Origin: Spirochaetota bacterium
Lineage (GTDB): Bacteria; Spirochaetota; Spirochaetia; Treponematales; UBA12059
Direction: 5' to 3'
Length of the DNA: 64,000 nt
NCBI GenBank assembly: GCA_029560805.1
Contig: JAKQKE010000008.1
Location: forward strand, 1-64,000
The translations under genes and the position numbers were made by a program. How positions within the stretch are numbered: position 1 is the first letter of the stretch; each line of letters opens with the position of its first letter. Shown here in pieces: positions 1 to 8,453 of the stretch. The notes under the pieces are model-generated. The model was not told the origin of the DNA. It did not search any database and saw nothing but the letters and a program-made list of their open reading frames with translations.

Positions 1-663
1 TACTATCAAGGCTGGGGCGAGTTCCGACCCGGGGTCTGGGAAGACGGCATCGAATCGATCGTGGCTTGGTCCACGCTGACCGAAACGGTCAAGGGTGAAA
101 TCGTCGAGTACGGAGTCGACCGGCTACGCTATCCGTTCTACAGCTTCATCGACGCCGAGCTGTGCTTCAACAACGCCATGCTGTTCTGGGCCGAGGGAGA
201 GCCCGGTTCGGGCATCGGGGGGACGATACACGTAGCGTTCAACCGGTCGAGCGACCACGTTATGATCCTGAATGGCGCCGTCGACTTCGCGCGGCTCAAT
301 CTCTACAAGGATAACAATAGGGCTAAGCGCGTGCTCGTGCGTGCCGACGACGGCTCGTTCGCGTTCGAGCACGTCTTCGAGGACGTGGTCGCGTTCCATA
401 AGATACCGTTCCCGAGCGAGGCTCGGGGCGTCACCATCACCATCCTCGAGGTCTACCGCGGCCGGAGGTGGGACGATACCTGCATCACGGCCATCTACCT
501 GAAGCAGCCGCCTTTGCGCCCGAGATACGAGTACGAGTCGACCATCGACGCATATTTACGGCTCAAAGGCATCGACCGGCTGATAGAAGAATACGAGCGC
601 CGCCACGGCGGGGCCAAGCGGCACGCGGCCGGACCGTCGAGCGTGACCACGACGCTGCAATGA
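1..663 (+). CDS. NADase-type glycan-binding domain protein (5' end missing)
   Basis: The reading frame is open from base 1, so the start lies outside the window; 220 residues are visible. The visible part resembles the C-terminal discoidin-like domain called the NADase-type glycan-binding domain, common in secreted or surface proteins of treponemes. Supporting features are an LNLYKDNNRAKRV segment, then FAFEHVFED, then an ITILEVYRGRRWDDTCI segment typical of the last strand of that fold. The final 40 residues are charged and have no membrane segment. The upstream part, which would carry any signal peptide or second domain, is not visible. The family call rests on recalled sequence pattern; the protein's role is unknown. 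Confidence 0.6.
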   Translation, partial: YYQGWGEFRPGVWEDGIESIVAWSTLTETVKGEIVEYGVDRLRYPFYSFIDAELCFNNAMLFWAEGEPGSGIGGTIHVAFNRSSDHVMILNGAVDFARLNLYKDNNRAKRVLVRADDGSFAFEHVFEDVVAFHKIPFPSEARGVTITILEVYRGRRWDDTCITAIYLKQPPLRPRYEYESTIDAYLRLKGIDRLIEEYERRHGGAKRHAAGPSSVTTTLQ

Positions 664-682
664 CGTCATCGTAAGCCGGGCC

Positions 683-711
683 TTGCCGTCAAGGGGCGTT
701 CCGGCTAGGAT
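683..711 (+). promoter_or_regulatory. Predicted sigma70 promoter of the 717 aminotransferase (leaderless)
   Basis: TTGCCG (683-688), a 17-base spacer and TAGGAT (706-711). The ATG at 717 begins only five bases after the -10 box, and no Shine-Dalgarno sequence precedes it. Transcription would therefore start at or next to the start codon. The architecture matches the murE promoter at 25365-25393. Confidence 0.5.
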
Positions 712-716
712 GCGGC

Positions 717-1886
717 ATGCGTTTTTCATCACGCCTCGGCCCACGCTTCGAGCCGAACGCGTTCTCTTCCCTCCAGGCCGAGCTTGTCAGCCGTGGGGTC
801 GAGCTGCTCAATATGTCCGACTCGAATCCGACGCGCCACGGCTTGTCGCCATGCGGTGTCATCGGCGCGCTGGCCGATGCTAGATGCCTCGCATATCGGC
901 CCGACCCTCGCGGTCTCGAGTCCGCCCGATCTGCCCTCGCCGGGCGCTTTGGCGGCGAGGCCGCGTCGTACTTCCTGTCGGCCAGCACGTCTGAAGCCTA
1001 TGCCTGGATCTTCAAGCTATTGTGCGATCCCGGCGACGCGGTACTCGTGCCTAAGCCAGGCTATCCCCTGTTCGATTCTCTCGCCGGCCTCGAGTCCGTC
1101 CGCGCCGTACCGTATCGTCTCGAGTATCGCCACCCGGAAGGATGGTCCGTCGACCTCGAGGACCTACGGCTGGTCGCGAAGGCGTCGGGAGCCAAGGCTG
1201 TCGTTCTCATCAACCCGAATAACCCGAGCGGCTCGTATATCAGGGCCGACGAGAGGCGCCGGATAGTCGGGCTATGCTCCGAGCTTGGCATGGCGGTCAT
1301 CGCCGATGAGGTGTTCTTCCCGTATGCGCTCGAAGCCGTAGGCGGCATGGCCCGGCTAGCCGGCGAGGAGGCTTGCCTTACCTTCGCCCTCGACGGATTG
1401 TCGAAGCTACTTTGCCTGCCCCAGCTGAAGCTGGGCTGGATACGGATTTCCGGCCCGCGGGACCAGGTCGACGAGGCGGCTGCGAGGCTCGAGCTGATCG
1501 CCGATACCTACCTGTCCGCCGGGGCGCCCGTGATGAACGCGCTACCGAGCCTGCTACCCGGAGTCGATGATTTCGTAGGTTTGGTCCTCGGGCGTCTGCG
1601 CTCAAACCTGAGCGAGGCGCGAACGGTATTCGGAGGCGACGGATCTCCGTACCGGGTACTGCGCTGCGACGGCGGATGGACGGCCCTCCTCGAATTCCCA
1701 CGCTACCAAGGCGAGGAGAGCGTGATCCTTGGCCTCCTCGAGCATGCGTCGGTAGCAATCCAGCCGGGATACTTCTTCGATATGGAACGAGAGGGCTCTC
1801 TAGCCCTAAGTCTGATCCTCGAACCCGAGGTCTTCGCCGAAGGGGTCCGCAGGATCAAGGCCTACATAGACTCGATGGGAGCGTGA
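717..1886 (+). CDS. PLP-dependent class I/II aminotransferase
   Basis: A 389-residue fold-type I aminotransferase, cytosolic, with no signal peptide. It shows the family landmarks in order: an N-terminal SDSNPTRHG segment, the NPNNPSG motif near residue 170, the ADEVFFPY segment that contacts the PLP pyridine ring and hydroxyl, and the SKLLCLPQLKLGW segment carrying the Schiff-base lysine. The length is normal. The amino donor cannot be decided from sequence; the family includes aspartate, alanine and aromatic aminotransferases. The ATG at 717 is chosen because it sits just after a promoter-like -10 box and gives a normal N-terminus. The gene stands alone, 88 bases before folD. Confidence 0.85.
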   Translation: MRFSSRLGPRFEPNAFSSLQAELVSRGVELLNMSDSNPTRHGLSPCGVIGALADARCLAYRPDPRGLESARSALAGRFGGEAASYFLSASTSEAYAWIFKLLCDPGDAVLVPKPGYPLFDSLAGLESVRAVPYRLEYRHPEGWSVDLEDLRLVAKASGAKAVVLINPNNPSGSYIRADERRRIVGLCSELGMAVIADEVFFPYALEAVGGMARLAGEEACLTFALDGLSKLLCLPQLKLGWIRISGPRDQVDEAAARLELIADTYLSAGAPVMNALPSLLPGVDDFVGLVLGRLRSNLSEARTVFGGDGSPYRVLRCDGGWTALLEFPRYQGEESVILGLLEHASVAIQPGYFFDMEREGSLALSLILEPEVFAEGVRRIKAYIDSMGA

Positions 1887-1917
1887 CGGGTTCTCAGCTG
1901 AGGATTAGGTCCAAGGC

Positions 1918-1944
1918 TTGTCCTGGCCGCGCGTGGGGTAGTAT
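1918..1944 (+). promoter_or_regulatory. Possible promoter of folD-folE2
   Basis: TTGTCC (1918-1923) and TAGTAT (1939-1944), separated by 15 bases, slightly short. It would give a leader of about 24 bases before folD, which has a strong AAGGAGG at 1964-1970. Weak call. Confidence 0.35.
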
Positions 1945-1974
1945 CGTGTAGCTGTGGATCATCAAGGAGGCGAC

Positions 1975-2856
1975 ATGGCCGCGAAGCTGTTGGACGGCAA
2001 GAGGCTGGCGGAGGAGATCCGCGTCGGGCTCGGGCCGAGGGTGCTCGCCCTTGCGGAGCGGGGCATGGTCCCTGGCTTGGCCGTACTATTGGTAGGGGAC
2101 GACCCGGCCAGCGTGTCGTACGTCACGGCCAAGGAGAAGGCTTGCGCCGAGCTCGGCATGAGGAGCGTCGAGCGCCGTTTGCCTGCCGAGGCTGGCGAGG
2201 CAGCTATCATCGAGGTAGTGCGCGAATTCAATGACGACCCATCGGTACACGGCATACTGATCCAGTTGCCGCTCCCCAAGGGCGTCTCCGAGGCTAAGGT
2301 GGTTGAAGCCATCTCCCCGGAGAAGGATGTCGACGGGTTCACGCCGGTCAACGTCGGCCGTATGGTCATAGGCGAGCCCTGCTTCCTGCCGTGCACGCCC
2401 CACGGCGTGCTCAAGCTGATCGAGGCGTCGGGCATCCGTACGGCCGGCGCCCACGCTGTCGTCGTTGGCAGGTCGAACATCGTAGGCAAGCCGCTCGCCA
2501 CGCTTCTGGCCAGAAAATCGGTGAACGCGACTGTCACGGTATGCCACACCGGCACGCGTGACCTGGCGGAGCATACGAGGCGTGCGGACATCCTGATAGC
2601 CTGCGCCGGTACACCCGAGCTCATCAAGGCCGACATGGTCAAGCCGGGGGCCTGTGTCATCGACGTCGGAGTCAATCGGGTCGACGACCAGAGCAGGGCC
2701 AAGGGCTGGCGGCTCGTCGGCGATGTTGAGTTCGACGCCGTCAAGGATGTGGCCGGCTCGATTACGCCAGTGCCGGGAGGCGTCGGTCCGATGACCATCA
2801 CGATGCTCCTCTTCAATACGGTCGAGTCCGCCGAGCGCGCGGCCGGGCGAGCATGA
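1975..2856 (+). CDS. folD: Bifunctional methylenetetrahydrofolate dehydrogenase / methenyl-THF cyclohydrolase FolD
   Basis: FolD interconverts 5,10-methylene-THF and 10-formyl-THF in the cytosol, using NADP. The 293-residue product has the usual length and signatures: the substrate-side segment around SVSYVTAKEKAC with its catalytic lysine, the HGILIQLPLPKG motif, DVDGFTPVN, the nucleotide-binding VVVGRSNIVGKP and the C-terminal PVPGGVGPMTITML. An upstream in-frame GTG at 1954 is possible, but the ATG at 1975 is preferred because AAGGAGG lies at 1964-1970. The stop overlaps the folE2 start by four bases (ATGA), so the two are translationally coupled. Confidence 0.95.
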   Translation: MAAKLLDGKRLAEEIRVGLGPRVLALAERGMVPGLAVLLVGDDPASVSYVTAKEKACAELGMRSVERRLPAEAGEAAIIEVVREFNDDPSVHGILIQLPLPKGVSEAKVVEAISPEKDVDGFTPVNVGRMVIGEPCFLPCTPHGVLKLIEASGIRTAGAHAVVVGRSNIVGKPLATLLARKSVNATVTVCHTGTRDLAEHTRRADILIACAGTPELIKADMVKPGACVIDVGVNRVDDQSRAKGWRLVGDVEFDAVKDVAGSITPVPGGVGPMTITMLLFNTVESAERAAGRA

Positions 2857-3659
2857 GGGCCGCGGCGAAGGTGGCGCGCCCCATGGTCGACGTCCAGAGC
2901 ATGCGCGACGAGCGATGCATCCCGATACGCAAAGTCGGCGTCAAGGGAGTCCGATATCCGATCACGGTGCTGGACCGAGCCAACTCTATCCAGCACACCA
3001 CTGCCACGGTCAACCTGTTCGTCGACCTGCCGCACCACTACAAGGGCACCCACATGAGCCGCTTCATAGAGGTGTTCAACGAGCACAGGCGCGACCTGTC
3101 CATGCCCCGCTTCCTGGCCATGCTCGACGAGCTACGCGACGCCCTCGACGCGGAGACCGCGTACTGCGACATGCATTTCCCGTATTTCATCGAGAAGAAG
3201 GCGCCGGTATCCGGGCAGCCCGGCATGATGAGCTACGACTGTTCCTACGAAGGCTCGTCGTCGGCCGAGGAGCGGGAATTCTGGGTCTCCGTTCAGGTGC
3301 CGGTACAGACCGTCTGCCCCTGTTCCAAGGCGATCAGCGAGTACGGAGCCCATAACCAGCGAGGCCTCGTTAAGGTCCGCGTCAAGCTCGGGCCTTTTTT
3401 CTGGATAGAGGACCTGGTGGCCATAGTCGAGCGGTCCGCGTCCAGTGACGTGTACACGCTCCTCAAGCGAGAGGACGAGAAGTACGTGACCGAGCGGTCG
3501 TTCGAACGGCCGATGTTCGTGGAGGATATCGTACGCGAGGTGCACGGCGGCCTTACGGCCCTCGGCATTTTCCCGAAATTCTGCGTCGAGGCCGAGAATT
3601 TCGAGAGCATTCACAATCACTCGGCGTACGCGTGCGCCGAGTATCCGCTCGACCGGTAG
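2853..3659 (+). CDS. folE2: GTP cyclohydrolase I type IB (FolE2)
   Basis: FolE2 converts GTP to 7,8-dihydroneopterin triphosphate, the first step toward folate and queuosine. It is the T-fold isoform that does not depend on zinc as FolE does. The 268-residue product has the expected length and the family motifs: an early D-x-Q segment, RANSIQHTTATVNLFVDLP, MSRFIE, and the active-site stretch CPCSKAISEYGAHNQRG, followed by HNHSAYA near the C-terminus. It overlaps folD by four bases. The pairing with folD fits a pteridine/one-carbon operon. A queD homologue lies about 22 kb downstream. Confidence 0.93.
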   Translation: MRAAAKVARPMVDVQSMRDERCIPIRKVGVKGVRYPITVLDRANSIQHTTATVNLFVDLPHHYKGTHMSRFIEVFNEHRRDLSMPRFLAMLDELRDALDAETAYCDMHFPYFIEKKAPVSGQPGMMSYDCSYEGSSSAEEREFWVSVQVPVQTVCPCSKAISEYGAHNQRGLVKVRVKLGPFFWIEDLVAIVERSASSDVYTLLKREDEKYVTERSFERPMFVEDIVREVHGGLTALGIFPKFCVEAENFESIHNHSAYACAEYPLDR

Positions 3660-3670
3660 CTTTCGCCTCC

Positions 3671-3699
3671 TTTACGGTCCGTCAGCTTTTGGGTATATT
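3671..3699 (+). promoter_or_regulatory. Predicted sigma70 promoter of the small membrane protein gene
   Basis: TTTACG (3671-3676), a 17-base spacer and TATATT (3694-3699), just after folE2. This predicts a leader of about 80 bases before the ATG at 3786, which has TAAGGAGGA at 3773-3781. Confidence 0.55.
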
Positions 3700-3785
3700 G
3701 CTTATTGGCGCCGCCGTCGCGGCAACGCGAAGCCGCTCGCCGTATGGGAGCGACGAGGTGACGGCCGATCATTAAGGAGGACTCT

Positions 3786-4142
3786 ATGGGCGATTACTAT
3801 CCGGTCGACGCGGGCGAGGTCCGCAAGAACGGTATGCGCGGCGTCATCTCGACGGGCGCTGGGATCGGCTTGATGCTGTTCAATTCATTGCTCAACATAC
3901 CAATCGTCGGATGGATCCTTGGCGGCGGACTCGTCGTGCTCGGGGTCATGGGTCTCGTCGGCCGGACGCGTACCGATAAGACCACCGGCACGGTCATGAT
4001 GGCCGCCGGTGCGCTCGGCATAGCCTCGTTCGTGCTCAAGGGCTTCACCGGCTTCATCCTCGGCGCAGCCGGCATCGGCTTGGTGGGCTTCGGCGTGTTT
4101 AACTTGTTCAAATTCGTCAAGGGGCTCAAGTCCAGGGGCTAA
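3786..4142 (+). CDS. Small hydrophobic membrane protein, function unknown
   Basis: A 118-residue protein with a short polar N-terminus and three or four hydrophobic, glycine-rich stretches: about residues 18-33, 36-58, 68-85 and 87-108. It ends in a basic tail (FKFVKGLKSRG). No recognised catalytic motif is visible. A very good Shine-Dalgarno (AAGGAGG, 3774-3780) fixes the ATG at 3786. It has its own promoter and is followed by a hairpin at 4170-4193, so it is probably a single-gene transcript. I do not recognise a family and infer only an inner-membrane location. Confidence 0.7.
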   Translation: MGDYYPVDAGEVRKNGMRGVISTGAGIGLMLFNSLLNIPIVGWILGGGLVVLGVMGLVGRTRTDKTTGTVMMAAGALGIASFVLKGFTGFILGAAGIGLVGFGVFNLFKFVKGLKSRG

Positions 4143-4169
4143 GCTCCGTCGATGCTCTGACCTCAACGT

Positions 4170-4193
4170 GGGCGGCCGCTCAGTCGGCCGCCC
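4170..4193 (+). terminator. Hairpin terminator between the small membrane protein and miaB
   Basis: A perfect 9-bp GC stem, GGGCGGCCG (4170-4178) with CGGCCGCCC (4185-4193), and a 6-base loop. It lies between two plus-strand genes. The following bases (GATTCATA) lack a run of T, so intrinsic termination may be weak or Rho-assisted. Confidence 0.5.
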
Positions 4194-4213
4194 GATTCAT
4201 ATCCGGGGAGATC

Positions 4214-5527
4214 ATGCGTTTTTTTATAGAGACCTACGGTTGCCAGATGAACAAGGCCGAGTCGGCGTCGTTCCATCTTCAGTTCATGGAGAGAAGCTGG
4301 GAGCCGGCGGCTACGGCGGAAGAGGCCGACCTCGTCCTGATCAATACCTGCTCGGTGCGCATCACCGCCGAGAATCGCGCTTGGGGTCGCATAGCCCATT
4401 ACGCGGCGATGAAACGCGAGCGCGCCTTCACGCTGGTCGTAACCGGTTGTATGGCAGAGCGGCTCAGGGAGCGCATGCGAGAGCGCGAGCCTAGGATAGA
4501 CTACGCGCTCGGCAACTTCCAGAAGGCGGCCTTCGGACTTCTGCTCGACGCGGCCGCCGCCGGACGGCGACTCGAGACGATCGAGGAGTCGCCGGCCTTC
4601 GCCTTCATGCCATCGCATCGCGAGCCGGGCTCGTTCAGCTCCTTCGTCCCGATCATGCACGGCTGCGATAACTTCTGCTCGTACTGCATCGTGCCCTATG
4701 TCCGAGGGCGGGAAGTATCGCGCGACCCGTCGTCGATAGCCGCCGAGATAGAATCGGCCGCCGCAGCGGGCGTTCGCGAGATCACGTTGCTGGGCCAGAA
4801 CGTCAACTCGTACCGATGGCGCGGTCTGGGCGGCGAGCTCGACTTCGCGGGCCTCCTGACGTCTATCGCCCCCATAGCCAGGTCAGCCGGCATAGGCCGC
4901 GTCCGCTTCGTCTCGAGCCATCCCAAGGACTTGTCCGACGCGACGATAGAGGCGATTGCGTCAGACGACGTCTTCGCCAGGCACATACACCTGTGCGTCC
5001 AGCACGGCTCCGATCGCGTGCTCGAGGCGATGAACCGTAGGTACACGCGCGACTCCTATACGCTCTTGGCCGATCGTATCCGCTCGCGTATATCGGGCGT
5101 CACCCTTTCGACCGATATTCTCATAGGATTCCCCGGCGAGACCGAAGAGGACGTCGAAGATACCCTGGAGCTGATGCGCAAGCTACGCTTCGCCTACGCC
5201 TTCATGTACCATTACAATCCGCGTGAGGGCACGCCCGCCGCGGTTATGCCTGGGCAGGTACCCGTGGCCGTCAAGAAGGCCAGGCTGGCCCGCGTCATAG
5301 AGGCGCAGAAGACGATAACGAGGAGCGTCATGGACGGCATGATAGGATCGGAAGCTGTCGTGCTCGTCGAGGCTGTCTCGAAACGAAGAGGCGACGAGGT
5401 GCTCGGGCGTACCGACCAGGACATGATGGTCGTCTTCCCGGCGTCGGCCGAGCGTATCGGTTCGTTCGCCAGGGTACGGCTCGAGTCGATACGAGGGAAT
5501 ACATTCAAGGCCGTGGAGGTGCGATGA
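4214..5527 (+). CDS. miaB: tRNA-2-methylthio-N6-dimethylallyladenosine synthase MiaB
   Basis: A radical SAM methylthiotransferase that adds a methylthio group to i6A37 of tRNAs. At 437 residues it has normal length and full architecture. The N-terminal domain has three cluster cysteines in YGCQMN, NTCSVR and TGCMAE. The radical SAM motif is CDNFCSYC, followed by IVPYVRGRE. A C-terminal TRAM domain runs from about residue 370. The GCQMN signature favours MiaB over its paralogues MtaB and RimO. The start has a GGGGAG site at 4205-4210. The stop overlaps the lapA start, so miaB-lapA-SPOR form one operon. Confidence 0.93.
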   Translation: MRFFIETYGCQMNKAESASFHLQFMERSWEPAATAEEADLVLINTCSVRITAENRAWGRIAHYAAMKRERAFTLVVTGCMAERLRERMREREPRIDYALGNFQKAAFGLLLDAAAAGRRLETIEESPAFAFMPSHREPGSFSSFVPIMHGCDNFCSYCIVPYVRGREVSRDPSSIAAEIESAAAAGVREITLLGQNVNSYRWRGLGGELDFAGLLTSIAPIARSAGIGRVRFVSSHPKDLSDATIEAIASDDVFARHIHLCVQHGSDRVLEAMNRRYTRDSYTLLADRIRSRISGVTLSTDILIGFPGETEEDVEDTLELMRKLRFAYAFMYHYNPREGTPAAVMPGQVPVAVKKARLARVIEAQKTITRSVMDGMIGSEAVVLVEAVSKRRGDEVLGRTDQDMMVVFPASAERIGSFARVRLESIRGNTFKAVEVR

Positions 5528-5889
5528 TGCCCTGGAAGTTACTGGCTTTCATAGCGGTGATGGCGATCGTTCTGGTGTTCATCGGGTTTAACCTGGATAA
5601 TCGCTGCGATATATCGCTGGTAGTCGTCACCTTCACGTCTGTACCGGTGGTAATAACCATCCTGGTCACCTATATACTGGGGCTGCTATCGGCCCTGGTC
5701 CTCTCGATAGGCAGGCGCCCCTCGTCGTCGAGGCGCGGCATCCCGCTCAGGCAAGTCGCGCCGTCCGTTTCCGAGCAGCCAGGCGCGGATGGCGAGGCGC
5801 CGTTCAAGCCGTCAGCCTCATCCTCCTCCGATACGCAACCTGCCGGATCCGGTTCGAAACGCCCCTCGAAGGGAAAGAAGAGAGGCTGA
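5524..5889 (+). CDS. LapA-domain membrane protein
   Basis: A 121-residue protein with two transmembrane helices, about residues 5-22 and 37-58. Between them, NLDNRCDISLVVVTFTSVPV matches the linker of the lipopolysaccharide-assembly protein A (LapA/YciS) domain family. The hydrophilic tail from about residue 62 is rich in Ser, Pro and Arg and ends in lysines (KRPSKGKKRG). The start overlaps the miaB stop. Treponemes lack classical LPS, so the family name should not be read as a function. A role in envelope assembly is only an inference. Confidence 0.65.
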   Translation: MMPWKLLAFIAVMAIVLVFIGFNLDNRCDISLVVVTFTSVPVVITILVTYILGLLSALVLSIGRRPSSSRRGIPLRQVAPSVSEQPGADGEAPFKPSASSSSDTQPAGSGSKRPSKGKKRG

Positions 5890-5896
5890 GCTCGTG

Positions 5897-6892
5897 ATGC
5901 GCTCCTCCGTGCCGGCGATCGCACTTCTGACCATCGTCGTCTTGACGATGGTCCCGCTCCGCGCCAAGTGCCAAGGCGCCGAAGCCGTCGCAGCGCTCGA
6001 GCGCTTGACCGCTTCGGCCTCAGCCCCCGACTTGGCGGCGCGGGCTCGAACCGAGTTCGCTACGCTGAGCCGAATCGACGAAGTAGCCTGGTTGGCCGGT
6101 GCCTTGGCCGCCAAGGCCGTGGTTCCGTCCCAACGTGGGAACCTTCTCGTCGAGCAAGCCTCCGCGCTCGAGCTTCTGGGGCGCTACGGCGAGGCCTCGG
6201 TCGTATGGGAGGTTGCGGCCACCGCCGTACCCGGTCCAGCCGACGCGAAGCGCCTCCTAGCCGCCGCGGCCTGCGCGCTAGCCGCGGGGGACGTCGACTC
6301 CGCCGGCGCCCTCGCCAAGGCGGTAGGATTCGCCTCGCCCGAGCCGCGTACCGCCGAGCTAGCCCGCCTCGTATCGGGTTGGGCAGCGCTGTCGAGGGGC
6401 GAGCGAGCCGTGGCCGCCGGAATCGCCGAGTCGATCCTGGGGCGTCCTTCGTCGCTGGAGGCCGCGGCGCTGATGCTGGCTCGAGCGGCCGCCGAGGGCC
6501 AGGCAGCGCTGGCCTACGAGACAAGGCTCGCGGCCTTGGGTTCGCGTCCCGAGGCCGACTCCTCGGCTATCGCAGCGCTGTCCCTCGCCTCGCGGTCGGT
6601 CATCAAGGAGCCTGCCGAACTCTCTGAGCCGGCGGTAGCGGCAGATCCGGTTCAGCCGGTCGCGGCAGACGGCGCTCGGAAGGCCTCCTACCAGGTAGGA
6701 GCGTTCAGGGAACGGGCCAACGCCGACGCTCTCGTTTCGAGGCTCGGGGGGCTCGGCGTAACGGCGAAGGTGGCGCGTAAGGCCGATTCAGGGCTGTTCG
6801 TAGTCGTAGCCGAGGGCGGGGTCGATCCGGCGAGGACGGTGCTTATCCTCAAGGATGCCGGCTTCGAGGCCTGGGCTGTAGAAGGCCCCTAG
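5897..6892 (+). CDS. Secreted SPOR-domain protein
   Basis: A 331-residue protein with an N-terminal signal peptide (hydrophobic core AIALLTIVVLTMVPLRA). An alanine-rich helical region of TPR-like character follows, from about residue 25 to 240. A C-terminal SPOR domain of about 70 residues begins at SYQVGAFRERANADAL and ends at GFEAWAV. SPOR domains bind denuded glycan strands of septal peptidoglycan, so a role at the division site in the periplasm is likely. The frame is open further upstream, but the ATG at 5897 (or GTG at 5894) is preferred because it yields the signal peptide. It follows lapA by seven bases. Confidence 0.75.
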   Translation: MRSSVPAIALLTIVVLTMVPLRAKCQGAEAVAALERLTASASAPDLAARARTEFATLSRIDEVAWLAGALAAKAVVPSQRGNLLVEQASALELLGRYGEASVVWEVAATAVPGPADAKRLLAAAACALAAGDVDSAGALAKAVGFASPEPRTAELARLVSGWAALSRGERAVAAGIAESILGRPSSLEAAALMLARAAAEGQAALAYETRLAALGSRPEADSSAIAALSLASRSVIKEPAELSEPAVAADPVQPVAADGARKASYQVGAFRERANADALVSRLGGLGVTAKVARKADSGLFVVVAEGGVDPARTVLILKDAGFEAWAVEGP

Positions 6893-6903
6893 CCCGAAGG
6901 CCA

Positions 6904-8415
6904 CTAGCGCCGCGTGAACGACAGCGGCGGCGACTGGATCGGCTCGATCCCGAGGATGCCTATTGTCGCTTCCTCCAGCGTCAGTGTCTGTACCGATTGG
7001 CCGTCGGGGCCGCGCGACTCCGCCACGGTCGCGACCCACGAGCGCCTGACACTCTCCCCGTCCCCGTCGGCGATACGCCTCGTGTCGAGGACGACTCGGC
7101 CCTGTAGCTCATAGATTGAGAACGCGCCGCGCTGCTCTCCGTCAGGGCTTTTCAGCACGTATTCCGAGCCGACCAGCGACAGCGACGAGCCGTCGTCCGA
7201 CTCGTAGAGCCCGCCTATATCGGATTGGGCGCTCCTGGCCATGGCCGGCGAGCGCCTGAAGGCCGCGGCGAGGTTGGGCGTCAACCTGCGGTACCTGCCG
7301 TCCCATCTTCCGGATATGTCGGCCTTGATGCGGTAATCCTGGAAGACCCTGACGTTGACCGAGTCTGCAGAGGCGAGCTCGATGTCCATGAGCCGGCGCA
7401 GATTCCTGACCGACTGGTTCCGCGAGGCTATGTAGAGGCCATAGCGCGTTGGGTTGGAGTTCTCCCAGGTGTATACTTCGGTCAGCCCTTCGCCGGAGAA
7501 AAGCACCGCCTCTTCCCTTGACTGGAAGGTGATGAACAAGGCCCCCGAGGACAACGGGTCGCTCGATTCCTTGTACCAGGTGCCGTCGAGGAAGGCCTTG
7601 AAGGTCTCGGCCGTGCCGTCGAGGATCGATTCAGCCTTCTGCCGAGCGATGCTGGCGCCGGGGATGCTCACCGTACCGGCCAGCACGTAGGCTTCGTCGG
7701 CGAAGCTCCATTGCCAGGTTTCCTTGATCTGGTCGAGGTAATTACCCGAGCCCGCATCCTCCTTCCAGACGGAGACGGGCCAGCTCTCGGCGTTCGACTG
7801 GCCGAGCTTATAGCTGTCCGGCCTATCGCGGCTCTCGACGAGTACGGCCGATCCTGCCTGCTCGAGGATCTTGATGTAGGCGGCTTGCTGGTCTCGATAC
7901 GCATCCTGCGACTTCCAATACACCGTCATGGTCTGGTTATTGGCGTCATCCATGCCCGTGCATACGATGTTCAGGTTGTGGTCGCCAATGAGGTCGTTCA
8001 CGCTCACCTGGAAGGTCTTATTCTTGGTGACGAGCGTCGAGCCCTTCCATGAGCGCGTCCACTTGCGCGTGAACGGCGAGTAGTCGGCTAGCACTATCTT
8101 GACGACTCCGGTCGCGTCGTCGGAGTCGCGCACGACCAGAACCTGCTCCTCCTCATCGTCGTAGTCGAGGTTGAACGAGTACAGGTCAAGCAGGGTTTCG
8201 TTCGGCTCGAGCGGTATAGACGCGGCGGCCCGGATCGCCTGGGCCGCCTCGATCGGGCGCTCCGATGGATTGGTGGCGTCTACGGCTTCGAGGGCCCGAT
8301 AGCGGACCGGTTCGTCGGCCTTGCGTCCGTCTCGCTCGGAGAGGAAGAAATAGGTTGCGACCGCGAGCGTCGCGACGACGGCTATGGCGAATGCTGTATG
8401 GGTTATACGTTTCAT
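6904..8415 (-). CDS. Pallilysin-related adhesin-like lipoprotein/secreted protein (Tp0751 family)
   Basis: A 503-residue protein with an N-terminal signal or anchor helix (residues 7-26, no clear lipobox). The region FNLDYDDEEEQVLVVRD, followed by a conserved beta-rich stretch, recalls the pallilysin-related adhesin family of treponemes. The genomic position supports this: it is the last gene of a minus-strand set after a vWA gene, near cfpA, as recalled for Tp0750/Tp0751. The protein is about twice the length of Tp0751. It carries no HEXXH zinc-protease motif; the only histidines lie near the N-terminus and in GDHNL. The C-terminal half is beta-rich and may be a separate domain. The stop converges on the SPOR gene with an 11-base gap. 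Confidence 0.5.
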   Translation of the reverse strand: MKRITHTAFAIAVVATLAVATYFFLSERDGRKADEPVRYRALEAVDATNPSERPIEAAQAIRAAASIPLEPNETLLDLYSFNLDYDDEEEQVLVVRDSDDATGVVKIVLADYSPFTRKWTRSWKGSTLVTKNKTFQVSVNDLIGDHNLNIVCTGMDDANNQTMTVYWKSQDAYRDQQAAYIKILEQAGSAVLVESRDRPDSYKLGQSNAESWPVSVWKEDAGSGNYLDQIKETWQWSFADEAYVLAGTVSIPGASIARQKAESILDGTAETFKAFLDGTWYKESSDPLSSGALFITFQSREEAVLFSGEGLTEVYTWENSNPTRYGLYIASRNQSVRNLRRLMDIELASADSVNVRVFQDYRIKADISGRWDGRYRRLTPNLAAAFRRSPAMARSAQSDIGGLYESDDGSSLSLVGSEYVLKSPDGEQRGAFSIYELQGRVVLDTRRIADGDGESVRRSWVATVAESRGPDGQSVQTLTLEEATIGILGIEPIQSPPLSFTRR

Positions 8416-8453
8416 GCGGCGTATCGTTCCTTGTTTGCGGCCGTCTCTGAACC

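Noticed and set aside
1962..3086. A 374-codon minus-strand frame antisense to folD
   Set aside because: folD and folE2 on the plus strand are unambiguous; the antisense product has no recognisable features.
6904..8415. An HEXXH zinc-protease motif in the pallilysin-like protein
   Set aside because: Histidines occur only near the N-terminus and in GDHNL; no HEXXH is present.
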